NCBI GenBank assembly: GCA_033064195.1
Contig: JARBJD010000112.1
Coordinates: 148,407 to 212,406, forward strand
DNA from: Blattamonas nauphoetae
Taxonomy: Eukaryota; Preaxostyla; Oxymonadida
Reading direction: 5' to 3'
DNA: 64,000 nucleotides
Below are positions 1 to 11,791 of this stretch, one piece after another (position 1 is the stretch's first letter; each line of letters opens with the position of its first letter). The translations under genes and the position numbers were made by a program. Under the pieces are notes generated by a model that was given only the letters and a program-made list of their open reading frames with translations, ran no database searches and had not been told where the DNA came from.

Positions 1-1991
1 CGTTCGAGGGGATCTCCGACACATTGTTTGTCAACATAAGCAAGAGAGTGGCAGGCAGTCAGGTTGTAGAGTGATTCGTTGTTGCTCTGTTTGGGAGGGA
101 TAACACACTCAATATCACCATCAAGCTCAACAACGCCGTTGCAGTGCAATTTATCTTCTGTCAACGTCCCAGTCTTATCAAAGCAGCAGACATCAATTCG
201 ACCAGCGTTGGGAATGCGGTATGGCTCTGTGCAATAAATCCCCTTCTTCTTCAGCTGGTGGAGGGAGCTGTTGGTCGTCATTGTGAGTTGTGATGGGAGC
301 TCAGGCGGAAGGACCGATGTGATGATTTCACTGAGCTTCAAGAAGAGTCTGTATGGCGTGGTCTTCGATTTATCTGTGTGTCTGTACACCCACCATCCTG
401 TGTAGGCGGCGGCAATGAGCATGATGAAGAGGAAAATGAGGGATTCTGCGGAGTTCCCTGTTGTGGTCTCTTGAGTGAAGAGAATCGCACGGATAAGCTT
501 TCCTTGCGTTGTGAAGAAGCCAGTTCTGACAACAACAGCAGGGCAGCCTCCGTCGGGACATTTGAGGTTGCCTTGAGCATTCTCCGCGTTTGGTTGAGAT
601 TGAATCACAGTCGTGCCTCCGAGAAGAAGGGATTGCTGATCGAAGGCGTTCTTCCTGTTCATTTGCTGTGTTCTCTCACCTTTGATGGCGTCCTTCACAA
701 CTGGCATGGATTCTCCAGTGAGAAGAGACTCGTTCACAACAACTCTTCCATTCAGGAGCACACAATCACACGGAACACTGTCCGGAGAAGACACCCTCTT
801 CACAACCTTCTTCCGCATGTACTCGTCGAGGGTGAAGGGCGGAGGGGGCATTCTTGGGGGCTGCCCATAGACGGGTGGTGGGCGAGGGGGTGGATTCTTC
901 CTCCAATGGTCAGCGATGGCCATTTGGTACTGGATTCGGTCGAGAACGTTGGGAACTGGCGGGACATCTTGCGGAAGTTGGTTCCTGTCCATTTTGGGAG
1001 AAGTCATGTTGATTGAGATGACGTCGCCGGGGAGAAGCTCGCTGGTGAGGATCGGCTTCCACTGTCCCTTCCGCAGGCAGTAGACTGGGCGAGGTCCGGA
1101 GGCCATGGCATGGATCTGTTGAAGATTCGTTCGTTGTTGTGCGATTCCGATGATTTCGAGGAAGAAGAGGGAGGCGATGTTCATGAGGGGGAACGCCAAG
1201 AAATCATCAAACAACCAGAGGAAAGCACAGAACAGTTGAAATAGGAAGAGAGGGGCCAGCATGCGCTGCTTTAGAAAGTGAGAGAATGAAGGAACGGGAA
1301 TGTCGGTGATATTCTTCCCGAAAAGTGCCTCGTATTCTTCAGTTTTGCTGTTTGTGAGACCACCTTGTGAACAATGCACAAAATAGTCAGGCGGTGTCGA
1401 TGTATCAAGGAACGGAAGAGAATGGAACTGTTTATCGGATTCAGAGTAAAGAAACAGTCTCATTTGAAACACAAATGACGGGCAAGTAATTTCCTCATGT
1501 TTTTTGGACTGATTTGTCTTCAGGTGAGGGAAAATTTGGACGAATTTCTCCGGACAAAGTTTATCGAATTCTGACGGATGAATGGTTGTAGATGTTAACG
1601 GAGTGACAGTTGTCTTTCCCCTATGAGGTAATGGCTGAACAAGCACGAATTTTGCTTTGGAAATTGGGGACTTCAGAAGAAGGATTGACACAAAAGAAAG
1701 GTGGTGAAAATAGAGCATGATTGAAGAAATTCAACATAGAATACATACCGATTTGTAATTCACAAACGCATTGAAGCGGATGCTCCATTGTTGAGCAAGG
1801 AAGTAGAACAGTACGATGAAACCGAGTGCAATAAGTTCCCAGAAAACCGGAGACCAGAGAAAGCGAGCTTTACGTTCAAGTTGAACATTGTATGAAAATC
1901 CAACAAAAGCGACTAAAAGCAATCCGATGTACAAGTCAAAGCGTTGAAAGGGTCCCCGCTTGGTGAGGGTCCTGGTTGACTGGATTTTCAT
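1..1991 (-). CDS. P5A-type ATPase (Spf1/ATP13A1-like), C-terminus beyond window edge
   Basis: This is an ER-type P5A ATPase, a family of transmembrane-helix dislocases. Reading the minus strand gives an N-terminal membrane hairpin (about 1,990-1,750), an actuator domain with the TGES motif at 719-708, membrane helices near 440-400, a PPEL segment and the phosphorylation motif DKTGTLTE with its Asp codon at 179-177. The run YCTEPYRIPNAG just before it matches P5A better than P5B, P4 or P2 pumps. A short intron lies at about 1,671-1,748 (GTATGT donor, AG acceptor). The start at 1,991 is the ATG before the conserved fold; an upstream exon is possible. The actuator domain carries an unusual proline-rich insert. 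The ATP-binding half of the P domain and the remaining helices lie outside the window. Family assignment is firm, substrate is not shown. Confidence 0.88.
1671..1748 (-). other. Spliceosomal intron in the P5A ATPase gene
   Basis: A 78-nt stretch with GTATGT donor and GAAG acceptor breaks the frame between the N-terminal hairpin and the exon coding for the rest of the protein. Removing it restores a continuous P5A-like reading. Confidence 0.6.
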
Positions 1992-2162
1992 CGCAGAATT
2001 ATGGATTTTTGGGAAACTCTCGTGTTCATTGAAAAAACAAACCACCAAGATTCAAGTCTGTCTTCAGGCGGTGATGAACAGAAAGAGTCTTTGACAGCTT
2101 CTTGAGTCAAAAAATGAGTTGAAGTGAAAAGAAGATCTCAGAGCCATTTGGATGCACAGATC

Positions 2163-3187
2163 TCATAACTCATCATATTTGTCACCTGAAATATCGACCT
2201 TTGCTTGAGAATCTTTCTTTTTCCTCAGGTATGTGCTGGAACAGAGTGGGGAATTGACTGCTTCTCTTTGTGTCTTCTTGATCCATTCGCTGAGATTTTC
2301 AAGAGAAGTGTCTCCAGTATACTCGATTCCACAATTAGCTTCCTTTACATAGAGTATATATCGAGACTTACGATCAGCGGGGAAGGTAGAATTTGTTTGT
2401 GTTCCAAGGTCCATTTCAAAGATGTCTGAACCAGTGGGGACCAGTTTTCCAAAACAACGAACACTTGGTCGGAAATACATTGCTAATTCACTGTACATAA
2501 CAACCCCTAATCGAAGAGAGAGACGATTGAATCGGAGAAATCGATACCTTCGAAATTATCCTGATTTGTGATGAACAACAAAGAGCACGAGAAATTATCC
2601 TGTCCAACGAAAAATTGTGCCATATTATCCACCCAATCAATCAGTGGAAGTTGCATGTAGTCGATCCATTGCTCCAACCCTTGTTGAGTCAGGGCATTCG
2701 GGTAATCAAACCAACGGCTCTGACTGGAGTTCGAAATGACATTAAGATGTTGATAGAAAGAGAAAAAAGCAAACATGTGGAGTTGGACAGCTGGAGTTTG
2801 ATTTAGTCGGTACAACGAACATAAGGAAGGATATCGCGTGCAATTAGCGATGTGAAACGATAATGGAGGTTCATATTCTTTTGTCCCAATTGTTCGCAGA
2901 AGGGTGATCTATGATATGATGGTTTGAATGATGAGGGGACAAAAAACGAACTGTCTCTTCTACCTCTGGGCTTAAAAGGAAAAAATGAATAAAAAATGAC
3001 GGTAAACGCGGGAGGAGATAGTTGAAGAAAAAAGAAGATACGTTGACGAATTAACGAATAGAAGAATGCAGGGCTCTCGTTTGCACTTATGAGAGATGTA
3101 TACCTCTGATGTCACTTCAGGGAGCTCAAGGAGGAAGTTGTGCTCATGACACAACACAATTGAACAAAAGACAACACATCCTATCAT
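2163..3187 (-). CDS. Secreted thioredoxin-fold (PDI-like) protein with C-terminal DEL
   Basis: This is probably a divergent protein disulfide isomerase-like protein of the ER lumen. The first exon (from 3,187) begins with a short hydrophobic signal-like segment followed by a strand reading CILLFVN, resembling the core strand of a thioredoxin fold. A middle exon ends near 2,547, where a 41-nt GTATCG...TTAG intron joins it to the last exon (about 2,506-2,163). The last exon has the late thioredoxin-fold pattern YTGDTSLENL..WI and ends in KYDEL, a KDEL/HDEL-type retrieval signal. No CxxC active site was found in the parts I could read, so it may be redox-inactive. The boundary between exons 1 and 2 (about 2,830-3,000) is not resolved. 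Identification rests on fold-like patterns plus the DEL terminus. Confidence 0.5.
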
Positions 3188-3251
3188 TGCGTTTGTTCGA
3201 TCAAACCATGATGTGAATTTAAGGAACTGACCTCCTCACACTTTCGGTCAA

Positions 3252-6200
3252 ATGGGAAACAACATCAGCAGACATTTCAATCCGAGCCCACCAAGCACTC
3301 CTCCGCCGCTTCACGACGATACCGAATACATACTTCGCAAGATTCAAGTCATTATCGATTCATGTGTTGGCGTTCTTAAACAGACAGACTTTCTTGATTT
3401 TGACAACAAGCTAACCAATGAATAACTGTCAGACTTGTCCCACCTCTTGTATTGGTCATTTCCGACTCAATCAGAAACGAGCAACGACAAATTCGCACTC
3501 AACCAATATCTGTTCCGTTCTTCAACATTTTCCCTGTTTGGTCATATTGTTGTCAACTCGCAAACGTTCGAAGAAGAAAATAGACATAAGTTGAACTTAG
3601 ATGAAACAGACCTACAAGCGCTTGAAGAGTCTGGACAGGAGGAAGACTCAGACCAAGTGCTTGAAGAGTCTGAACAGGAGGAAGTCTCAGATGACATGAA
3701 CCCAATTCTCCACGTTATCAACGGCACTCCTGGAACGGGAAAATCAACAAGTCGATTTCCGTTCATCACATTATTGATGAGCTTTGGAGTTGAGGTTTGT
3801 ATTCTCTTTGATTGATTTCGACCACACAGTCTGTCACGACGGCTAAAATTGAGGAACGAACATATATATTCAAACTGAAGGATCCAGTTGAGACAGGAAC
3901 AACAACAATTTATCTGGATGATCGCTACGACCCTTTCCCCGGCTTTGAAACCACATCGTACGTCTACACGTATAATGTATACTCGTACAAGGAACGGAAG
4001 AGAGCACACGTCTACAAACCAAATGATCCAATCATTCCGAGAGACCTGTCTTCATCGACCGAATGGGAGCATCTTGGACATGTCTCCGTCCCAAGTGTGG
4101 AACACTTTCCGTATTTCGTTCGTCTGTTGGTGGCTCCTAAAACCGAACCTCTTGATGGCCCAGAATTACTTCTCAAGGACAACCGCATCCTTCAGAAGTC
4201 GACACTGGCTAGCGGCTCAACACTCGCGCCGGGATCGGTCCTCATCGATGACTCATATTTCCAAAATGAATATCTCACCGAAGACTTCTCTGTGCCTGAG
4301 CAAATGATTTTGTTGGAAGGATCAATTGTTGCGAAGGATTCATCAATCCTTGAATATCCAGCAAGCACAGTCTCATTGTTCCACGATGATGATGGGACAG
4401 AGCTTCGAATGAACACACAACCAGATCCCACACCCATAGACCACGAAAAACCATTGGACCGAGATTATGTTCTGGAAATTGGATCAATACTCAAGGAAGG
4501 TTCGAGAGTTACTCTAAAGCTACCTCGCCCACGAAAAAAACCCCGCTTGCGAGCTGAAATGCCCATTACACATCCCATTGAAATCGCTGCAGGCTCAATA
4601 ATCGCTGCGAATTCAGTTCTGGCAGCCGGATCGTCCATTTATAACAACTTGGAAATCAAGAACTTTCTGAAAGGGCAACGCTGGCATGTTGTCGATGAGT
4701 TTGCCAATATTTTATTCCATTTTTTCAGTCTTATGTTTTCTAAAACATCAAATTTGCAGGTCGACGAAAACTATGTCCTATTCACATCACCAAAGAATTT
4801 GAGATGGAAGGAAGTCAACAACAACATCAAAAGAAATCCCGTCTACATTGTGGAGTATTCAGTCCCCAAATTTACACCTCAAGAGCAAGCAGCACTTCTC
4901 AACACGATGGGAATACAACCACATATTTTCCCCACCAATATCCCAGACATTAAGAAGAGTGTTGAACTCTTTTCTTTCATTCCACGATTTGTCCTGAAAC
5001 CGAAACTCGCCCAGCCAGCAGTCGACAGTGTCTGGAAATCCGACAAGTGTTTCACCAGAATCAGCCCAAAGGATCTGTTCAATGATGATATCTCGGAAAA
5101 CTTGATCCAATTTTCTTGCCCACAATACGACTGTCACAACTGGCACACGGAGTTTGCATCGGAGTTAGCTAAAACGATCATCTTGAACACATTCAACACA
5201 GCGATGCAAAAGGAACACGCTCGATCAGTCTTGTCATTGACGAATGACCGAGAGCTCAACCAGCAGAAAGAAGCGGTCTTTCATGCGTTTGTGTCGGACG
5301 CCATTCTCGGAGGGCTTCGTATAACCTCTCCTCGGAGACTTGTCGCTGGTGAGACACTTCCAGCCAACATCAAACTCCCCGCTCCGATCGGCGAGTCGTA
5401 TGTTTGCCTGCGGAATTCAGAAAGCATGCGGAAAGCATCTCTGCCCGACATCAAACACATTCCTCTGGAGAAACTCCGTGACTTCGAACAGCAGTGGACG
5501 ATCCTCTTTTCCTCGCCGATGCATCCTTGTTTTATTTCATCGACAAAACTGGGTGGAGAAGGGGACATCGTCGCGGTCACTCGTCCAATCACGCATCACG
5601 AAGATATCACACAAAGTCGGCAACAGAATCTAAACGACTCAAATGCCAAATGTTTCACGTTCTATCTGAAACCGCTGGGTGGAACCAATGAAGAATTTGG
5701 ATCGATTCTTCTGTTCTTCAAAGTGCATGCAGAGCAAGAAGATTTGAAAGTCGATGATATCTCAGTGATGTTCATCTACTCCACACTCGCACAGAACTCC
5801 TTCTTCAGTCGAACCATGTCCAATCTGATGTTCCTGTGGCTTGCTCTCCTGTCCACCGTGTACGGGCTCAGCCAACAACACATTCATCCTTTCGTCTTCT
5901 TTGTGAAGCTGCCGACTTTCAACGATTTTACTTTGGAAGGCCCCAACACCACAGACTCGTTCATCCCAACTGACAATGTTTGGGTCATTGATGCGTATGC
6001 ACGAGAAGACCCGGAAGACCATCACGCGTTGACAGAGCAACTACTGTTGAGTTCAGTTGCAACTCTCCAACCCAACACAAATCCATATCACTTCCGATGT
6101 TACTTCTGTGACTGCATCTTGACAGAATTCTTCCCAAGCCATCGTTGCCAGAACATTCAGAAGAAGCATTCACAAGCCTCTGACATACGCACAGAAGACG

Positions 6201-8714
6201 CCATGTGGAAGTGGGGAAATTCGGTGTCTGGTCGAAATCCTGCTCAGACTGCACAACCGCAAGCAGAGGATGGATCCGTGCCCCAGTTTGTTTTCAATCT
6301 GGTATCGACTCATCCCGCATATCGGGACACCGGCTGTGAAGAGCAACAGAGAGCAGTTGTTGGGATCAGATTGGCCTATCCTCAACCGGACTTCGTCCCC
6401 AACTCTTGCAAGGATCTGCAAGTGTTTGACGTGATGAATGTCGAGATGGTGCGTGTCGGGGAACAGACAGTACCTCATCTCCCAATCCATCCCACACCAC
6501 ATGAACAAGAGCAGAGAGTCTCGTGGAAGATCACTCATTCTGATCCCATTCCCAACATATTCACCTACTTCCCACGAAGACCGAAAGCTCGTCGACCACC
6601 TCAGCCGACCATCTCGCGCATGCCTGACGTTGCATTCAGAGGCACCGAAACCAGACGTATCGTGTTGAATGAATTCGAAAACAGAACCAGCCATCTGCGC
6701 ACGTCAGTTAACCTCGTTGATGTGTGGATAAACAAAAAGAGGATTGGATTCGGTGAAGACAGGAGGAACGATGTGTTGTCAATAGGTGCACTACCCTCGG
6801 CTCATATGCGTCCAACTTGTCTGTGGAAAAGAAAAAACGTTCCGCTCGCTCAAATTCATCTCCCAATGACCATTTTCCCGAAGCAGACCGTGTTACTCGG
6901 CACAAGGCAGCTTCTCACTCCCTTCGAGATCCGGGGGATTCTCTCTCTTGTTGGCAAAAAGTCTCCGAACGACCTCAACTCCACACTGTCCTCTGAATCC
7001 CTGATCCAAAGCTGCATCAATGAAGGGCAATCATTGGCACCGAATGTTGCAGAGCTCATTATCTCTGAGAAAAGAGTGTTCTCATTGCTCCCCACTTCCA
7101 ATCTACACGAGCTTCGAAATCGACTCCCAAGGTTGAAATCGTTGCCCATGTACGAGCTCCAGTCGTTGGTTTCCTTCGTGAGCGGAACGCCGACACTCAT
7201 CTCGGACATTTTGGAGATGATTGAAGATTCTCTTCCTCCTCCAGAGCAACCGACGGATCAGGATCTAGAGAACGAGACCCAAACAGTGAACCACCCAACT
7301 CCAAAAAATGAATCTCTCAAGTCGATTGCTCTCTCAAACGGAACCTTGGAGACTCAATGCGATGAAGACATGTCTTGAACATAAACTTCTGGGAAAGACA
7401 ACGCGTCTCGATGCCAACGATGTAAAATTGGTGGTGGAAGGATTGAAGACCAATCCTCTTGTTCCGATGTGGCATCTACGCCATATAATCCCCTTCGTGA
7501 CTGAAGTGCCGCAAGACCAAACAAAACGGCGTGAACTGTTCTCTCAACTCAAGGAGACATTCAAACAGAACGAGAGAGATTTCTGGATCACAATTCTTCT
7601 GATTCATGCACCAATTGAAGAGTCTGAAAAGAAACGTCTCATAGCTCTGATCGAAGGATGCAAACAATTCGAACAAGCTCAAAAAGAAAAACTAACTTTC
7701 CTTGTCGATCAGACCAACCATAATCAGGACTACATCGACGGATGGAATAAGGCGCTGACTTGTCTCGAAGGGAAACAGAAGGAGGATATCTCGTCACTTG
7801 CTTTTCTGGACCAATTTGTTGCGGTGTCGGAGAAAGGAAGCGAAGATGCTCCCGATCTAGAAACAGTAATTTGGTCAGCAGAGAATATTCAGAACAGAGA
7901 CAAGGACACTCTTCTTTCGTTGGTGAACAGAAGGCCAAGATTCACCCCAAGCCGTCGCGAAGAGATTGCTTCATGGTTTCGTCCTCGTTTGGAATCCAAA
8001 TTGGAGACCACAATTATTGAATCGATCGATAGATCGAAACTGAGCAAACAATACCAAGTGATTCTGAAGAATTGTGTGACCACTTGTCAATCAATGAGTG
8101 GTGCGGACATCGCCTATCTAAAGAAGACCATCGAATCGGACAGACACTTGAAAAAACACTCTGGATATCTTTTATCATTCCTTGACCGCAGCAAGATGCT
8201 CTCCCAATCTGACCGAATACTCGCGTTGTCATGTGGTCTCGATCAAAGTGAAGCCGCTAAGAGGGCGATTCCCCTTCTGTTCGATTACTTTGGAGGAACT
8301 CAGGTGGATGACACAGACCTTGATCTCATCAGAGCGGATGTACAATATTTCAAAACACGACTGAATATCAAACAGAAGCGTCTCATCAAGCATCTTCACA
8401 AGGCCAACTTATCATGGAAAGATCTGGCGACTCTTCTTTGTTTGCCGAATGGAGTCGGTTCCACACGTCTCCCCGGATTTGGTGTGCTGTATCCACCAAA
8501 AATACAGGGTCCGATAAAAAAGAGAACATCTGGTCCATCGACTCCTCTTAGTGAAAAGATAAAACAGAAAGTACAGACAAAGCACCCAAGAAAGTCTCCT
8601 TATGAAAAACCAAACAAAGTTCGTCTGATCTGCACACCATCGCCCACGAGAACCAAAAGAATGGTACATTTATCCGATCATCCACCAAAAGAGCCAACAC
8701 ATAACCTTAATTGA
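3252..8714 (+). pseudogene. Crinkler/RHS-type giant NTPase, divergent copy A, disrupted
   Basis: This is a diverged paralogue of the copies at 24.4-29.3 kb and 41.1-46.1 kb. The first exon has a Walker A motif GTPGTGKS near 3,730, an intron follows (GTTTGT...CACAG, about 3,796-3,830), and the next exon carries the strand VVDD and, after a second intron near 4,700-4,728, the pattern YVLFTSP...FIPRFVL. That order (P-loop, LVD, TSP, IPRxVL) is the signature of Crinkler/RHS-type NTPases. A CxxC...HxxC cluster lies near 6,100 and an SWKDLA segment near 8,420. Unlike the other copies it has an acidic tandem duplication before Walker A and an inserted hexapeptide-like region (about 4,140-4,690). It is broken by an in-frame TAA at 3,423-3,425 (AAA in the paralogues) and the frame changes at 7,308-7,378. 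Function unknown; family call is inference from motif order. Confidence 0.6.
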
Positions 8715-8924
8715 GTCATTCCAGCCTCCTGATGAACCACAGACCATTTCATTTCTTCATTTTTCAAGTGAAAGATTCAATCAACGCAATTAAATAAAAG
8801 ACAACACATCCTATCGTGAAGTGAACACTCAATTTGAGTCAAAACCACATGTGCATCGAATACTGCCCATATCAATTTTTAAGTATTATAACGGTAGCTC
8901 TATCCTCAAGTCTCCTCTGTCATT
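8715..8924. other. Short intergenic region
   Basis: This spacer lies between the CR copy A stop codon and the importin-like start. A 20-base segment near 8,797-8,816 recurs near 3,161-3,180 in the first exon region of the PDI-like gene. No gene is visible. Confidence 0.4.
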
Positions 8925-10857
8925 ATGAATAATACCAACAGCCCCCAAGGATATCATCCTCCATCATCTCCTGGACGTTTTTCCTCCCTCCAAAACGATG
9001 ATGAACATTCTGAAGTCAACGATCAACCTGAAGGTCAACACAAAATCAGCCTACGCCACAACAAACGTTCCCATATTGGATGTGATCACTTATTTAATGT
9101 ATCAAACCCCATAATTGTATGCTATCTATGCCCATCGTCACGATCAATCAAAATTCACCTCATATCTTCAGTACAACAACGACCAGTTGGCACAAATCAT
9201 CGCTGACTTGCAAGGCGAAGATTTGAACAAAATTTCTCAAGCACTCGAAACCCTCTGCAAGACTAATCGTGAAACGTACCAATCCTTCGTTGCACTCAAC
9301 GGAATAGATGTACTCATCCAATTTCTCGGAAAACACCCGCCTTTAGATGCAATTGTACGTTCTCTTTTCACATCTATGTCTAGAACCAAGTCTTGACAGC
9401 ACTGATCAATCTCACCACACTCAACGACACATCTCCGGATACCATCTTACTCGGTGGGTTTTTTGACTTTGTTCCCCAATATTTGTCGCTCAATAATGAC
9501 AGCATATCAAATTCAGTTTGCTTTCAAATATCATTCACACCATCAGACGATTTGGATTCTAGCCAACCTGTCCATACACTCAGAAGACACACGTGCACAC
9601 ATTTGCTCTCATCCTTCTCTCTTGGATCTTATTGCCCAATTTCTCGTTGTTGATAACTATGCTTTCCCCGCTGCGGCTTTTTTCTTCGACGCAATCGTTC
9701 GTAAGAAGGTTCCAGAACCACAAATCTTCAACTCTCTCTATCTCAAGTCTTTGGAATCAATTGCACAGCTCGCAAACGGCGATATCTTTCGATCAACTCG
9801 GTCCCTTACCAAAACTCATGCCCATCCACTGGGAGATCTCTTTGACACCCTCCGAAAAATAGATATCCCATATTCTGCACTTGTAAATCTCGCGGAATCC
9901 AATTTTTTCAACATTTGCAGCTATTTTCTGAGCGATCCACTCTATTTGAACTGTAGTAGCTCGATTCTCCACTTCATTGTATCGATTACCATTTATCCAG
10001 AAAGTGATCCTCGCACACCAGTCGTCTTCCATGTCTGCCCTTTTTTCTGAATTTTCCATCATCTCCTTCTTTAGATTTTTCAATCGACATCACTGGTCCC
10101 AACAATCCTCCAATTCGTCACCACGATTATCGACACGAACCAAATTGGGTCGTCTGACTTATCACTCTGTCATTGCATCAACATCATCACCAATCTTGTT
10201 TATGAGTCCGCAGATATGTCGAGAGCTATCCTTGACTCCAATATTCTATCCACTCTCCTCTCTGTCGTTGAACTGTTCCCAAAGAATACCCTCACGGAAC
10301 TTGTGTTTCTTCTTCTGAATCTCTCGGAATCCACCCTTGAAGTCGCCCAGTCTGCCATTAACTTCAATATTCCGAGATTTGTTCTCGCCTTCCTCCATCA
10401 TCTGACCGACCCTTCTAACATCAGCAAAACTCTCTCTATGCTCACCAATTTCTTGAGGAAAGATCGTTCCGGTCTCGTTATTCATCAGATCCAGGATCTC
10501 GACCTCATTCCATCCATCGAGAAGCTCAAAGAATCAAAACACGAAGAATGCAAATCATCTGCAACAAAATTTCTCCTGGAATATCAACAACGTGAACAAG
10601 CATTTCAATTTCAAGCACAAAGACTTGAGTCGAATCGCAGAGGCGAGATCATTCCAGACGTCGCTGTGACTCCTCCATTCGATGACGAAGACTACTCAGA
10701 CTTGGACAATGATGACAATCTTGATCAAGGTCCATACTCGCCCGATGTGATGAAAGGAATGTTTGATCAGACACAATCTCCACGACAGTTCCCGTATTCG
10801 TCCTGGTTGGATGATCAGAACTGGTTTGAGGATGATGGGAACTCTTGTCAACATTGA
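8925..10857 (+). CDS. Importin-alpha-like armadillo-repeat protein
   Basis: This is a multi-exon gene whose exons spell a chain of armadillo-type helices: LIQFLG, VLTALINLT, WILANLSIHSED, ITNLV, VFLLLNLSES, TNFLRK, and a C-terminal block IEKLKESKHEECKSSATKFLLEY that resembles the end of importin subunit alpha. Importin alpha carries nuclear-localisation-signal cargo into the nucleus. The N-terminal exon (from ATG 8,925) is short and weakly basic; a classical importin-beta-binding domain is not obvious. One clear intron has the donor GTACGTT and acceptor TCTAG (about 9,356-9,385); other frame changes occur near 9,070-9,110, 9,455-9,545 and 10,010-10,075. The acidic tail ends at a TGA at 10,855. 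It could be another armadillo protein, because the asparagine ladder is only partly visible. Confidence 0.55.
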
Positions 10858-11126
10858 TCAAGTTCAGATTTGGAAAGAGGATGCATGATAATGGATGTTT
10901 GCGTTTGCGGAACCGTGTGTGGGCATTTTTGAATTCAAGCTATTTGTCGCAATTATCATGTCACTAACTCTTTCGAATGCAAAACAGGAAACGTGAACCG
11001 GACCAAACATCCTCATAAAGCTATCCTCCTCACATGGCTCTTGTTCGATCAAACCATGATGTAAATTATTGGAACAAAAAACCGGAAATATGATGAGTGT
11101 AGATGGAAAAATCTTTGGAATGTTCT

Positions 11127-11755
11127 TACTTGCTTCCGATGAGCTTGATGAGAACTCTCTTTGAACGTTTCCCATCATGTTCGCCTAGTTGATGAAGAAA
11201 ATGATTCAAGAGAAATATACAAACCATAGAAGATTTGTTCCCAAGGACCAAAATCCAATGCTCCATTGGTGATAGCAACAACAACCTCGCGACCAAACAG
11301 CTGGCGCCTGATATGTGCTGATCCATTGTCTTCTCCGGTTTGGTTGTGCTGATACTTTGGAGGATCCCATGGAACATATTGCTCAAGCCAGCGAGCAAAA
11401 TCATTATGAAGTCCTGATTCGTTGTCGTTTATGAATACTCTGGATTGATGACGAAATCAGATAAACGATCAGACGATGCGGTAATGTGCATTGCATTCAC
11501 GAGGCAGAGACCTTCCTTAATACCACTTTCACGGAGGGCGGCTTCCACTTGTGGAGTGATATTGATAAACTCTAATTAAGAGAGAAATTTGTTCGTGATG
11601 AAGAAAGAGAGAGTTGAACCTTCTCTGGTTTTTGTCTTAAAAGTAAGTTCTTTTCTGTATGACTACCGTTTCAGACAGAGAAAAAATTACAATGAAAGAG
11701 TTCTAACACCTGCATCGTGCTAATGTCTTGATCTCACCCACGACACTTGTAGCAT
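11127..11755 (-). CDS. YjbQ/UPF0047 family protein
   Basis: Spliced exons give the whole short family fold: [17 protein letters not shown], then [64 protein letters not shown] and a [17 protein letters not shown] tail. The conserved N-E-x-G, H and DN-x-x-AH features match the YjbQ/UPF0047 family, for which weak thiamin-phosphate-synthase-like activity has been reported in bacteria. Removing four short introns gives one frame: about 11,658-11,736 (GTGAGA...GGTAG), about 11,575-11,620 (GTTCAA...ATTAG), about 11,437-11,471 (GTCTGA...CCAG) and about 11,177-11,225 (GTTTGT...ACTAG). The first exon (ATG 11,755) is the least certain. Cellular role in eukaryotes is unknown. Confidence 0.72.
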
Positions 11756-11791
11756 CTTTCAATCCGAGAGGAAAATTCTCCACTATTCCAC

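Noticed and set aside
378-1016. Long plus-strand frame (212 codons).
   Set aside because: It is the shadow of the P5A ATPase on the minus strand, whose motifs (TGES, DKTGT) are unmistakable.
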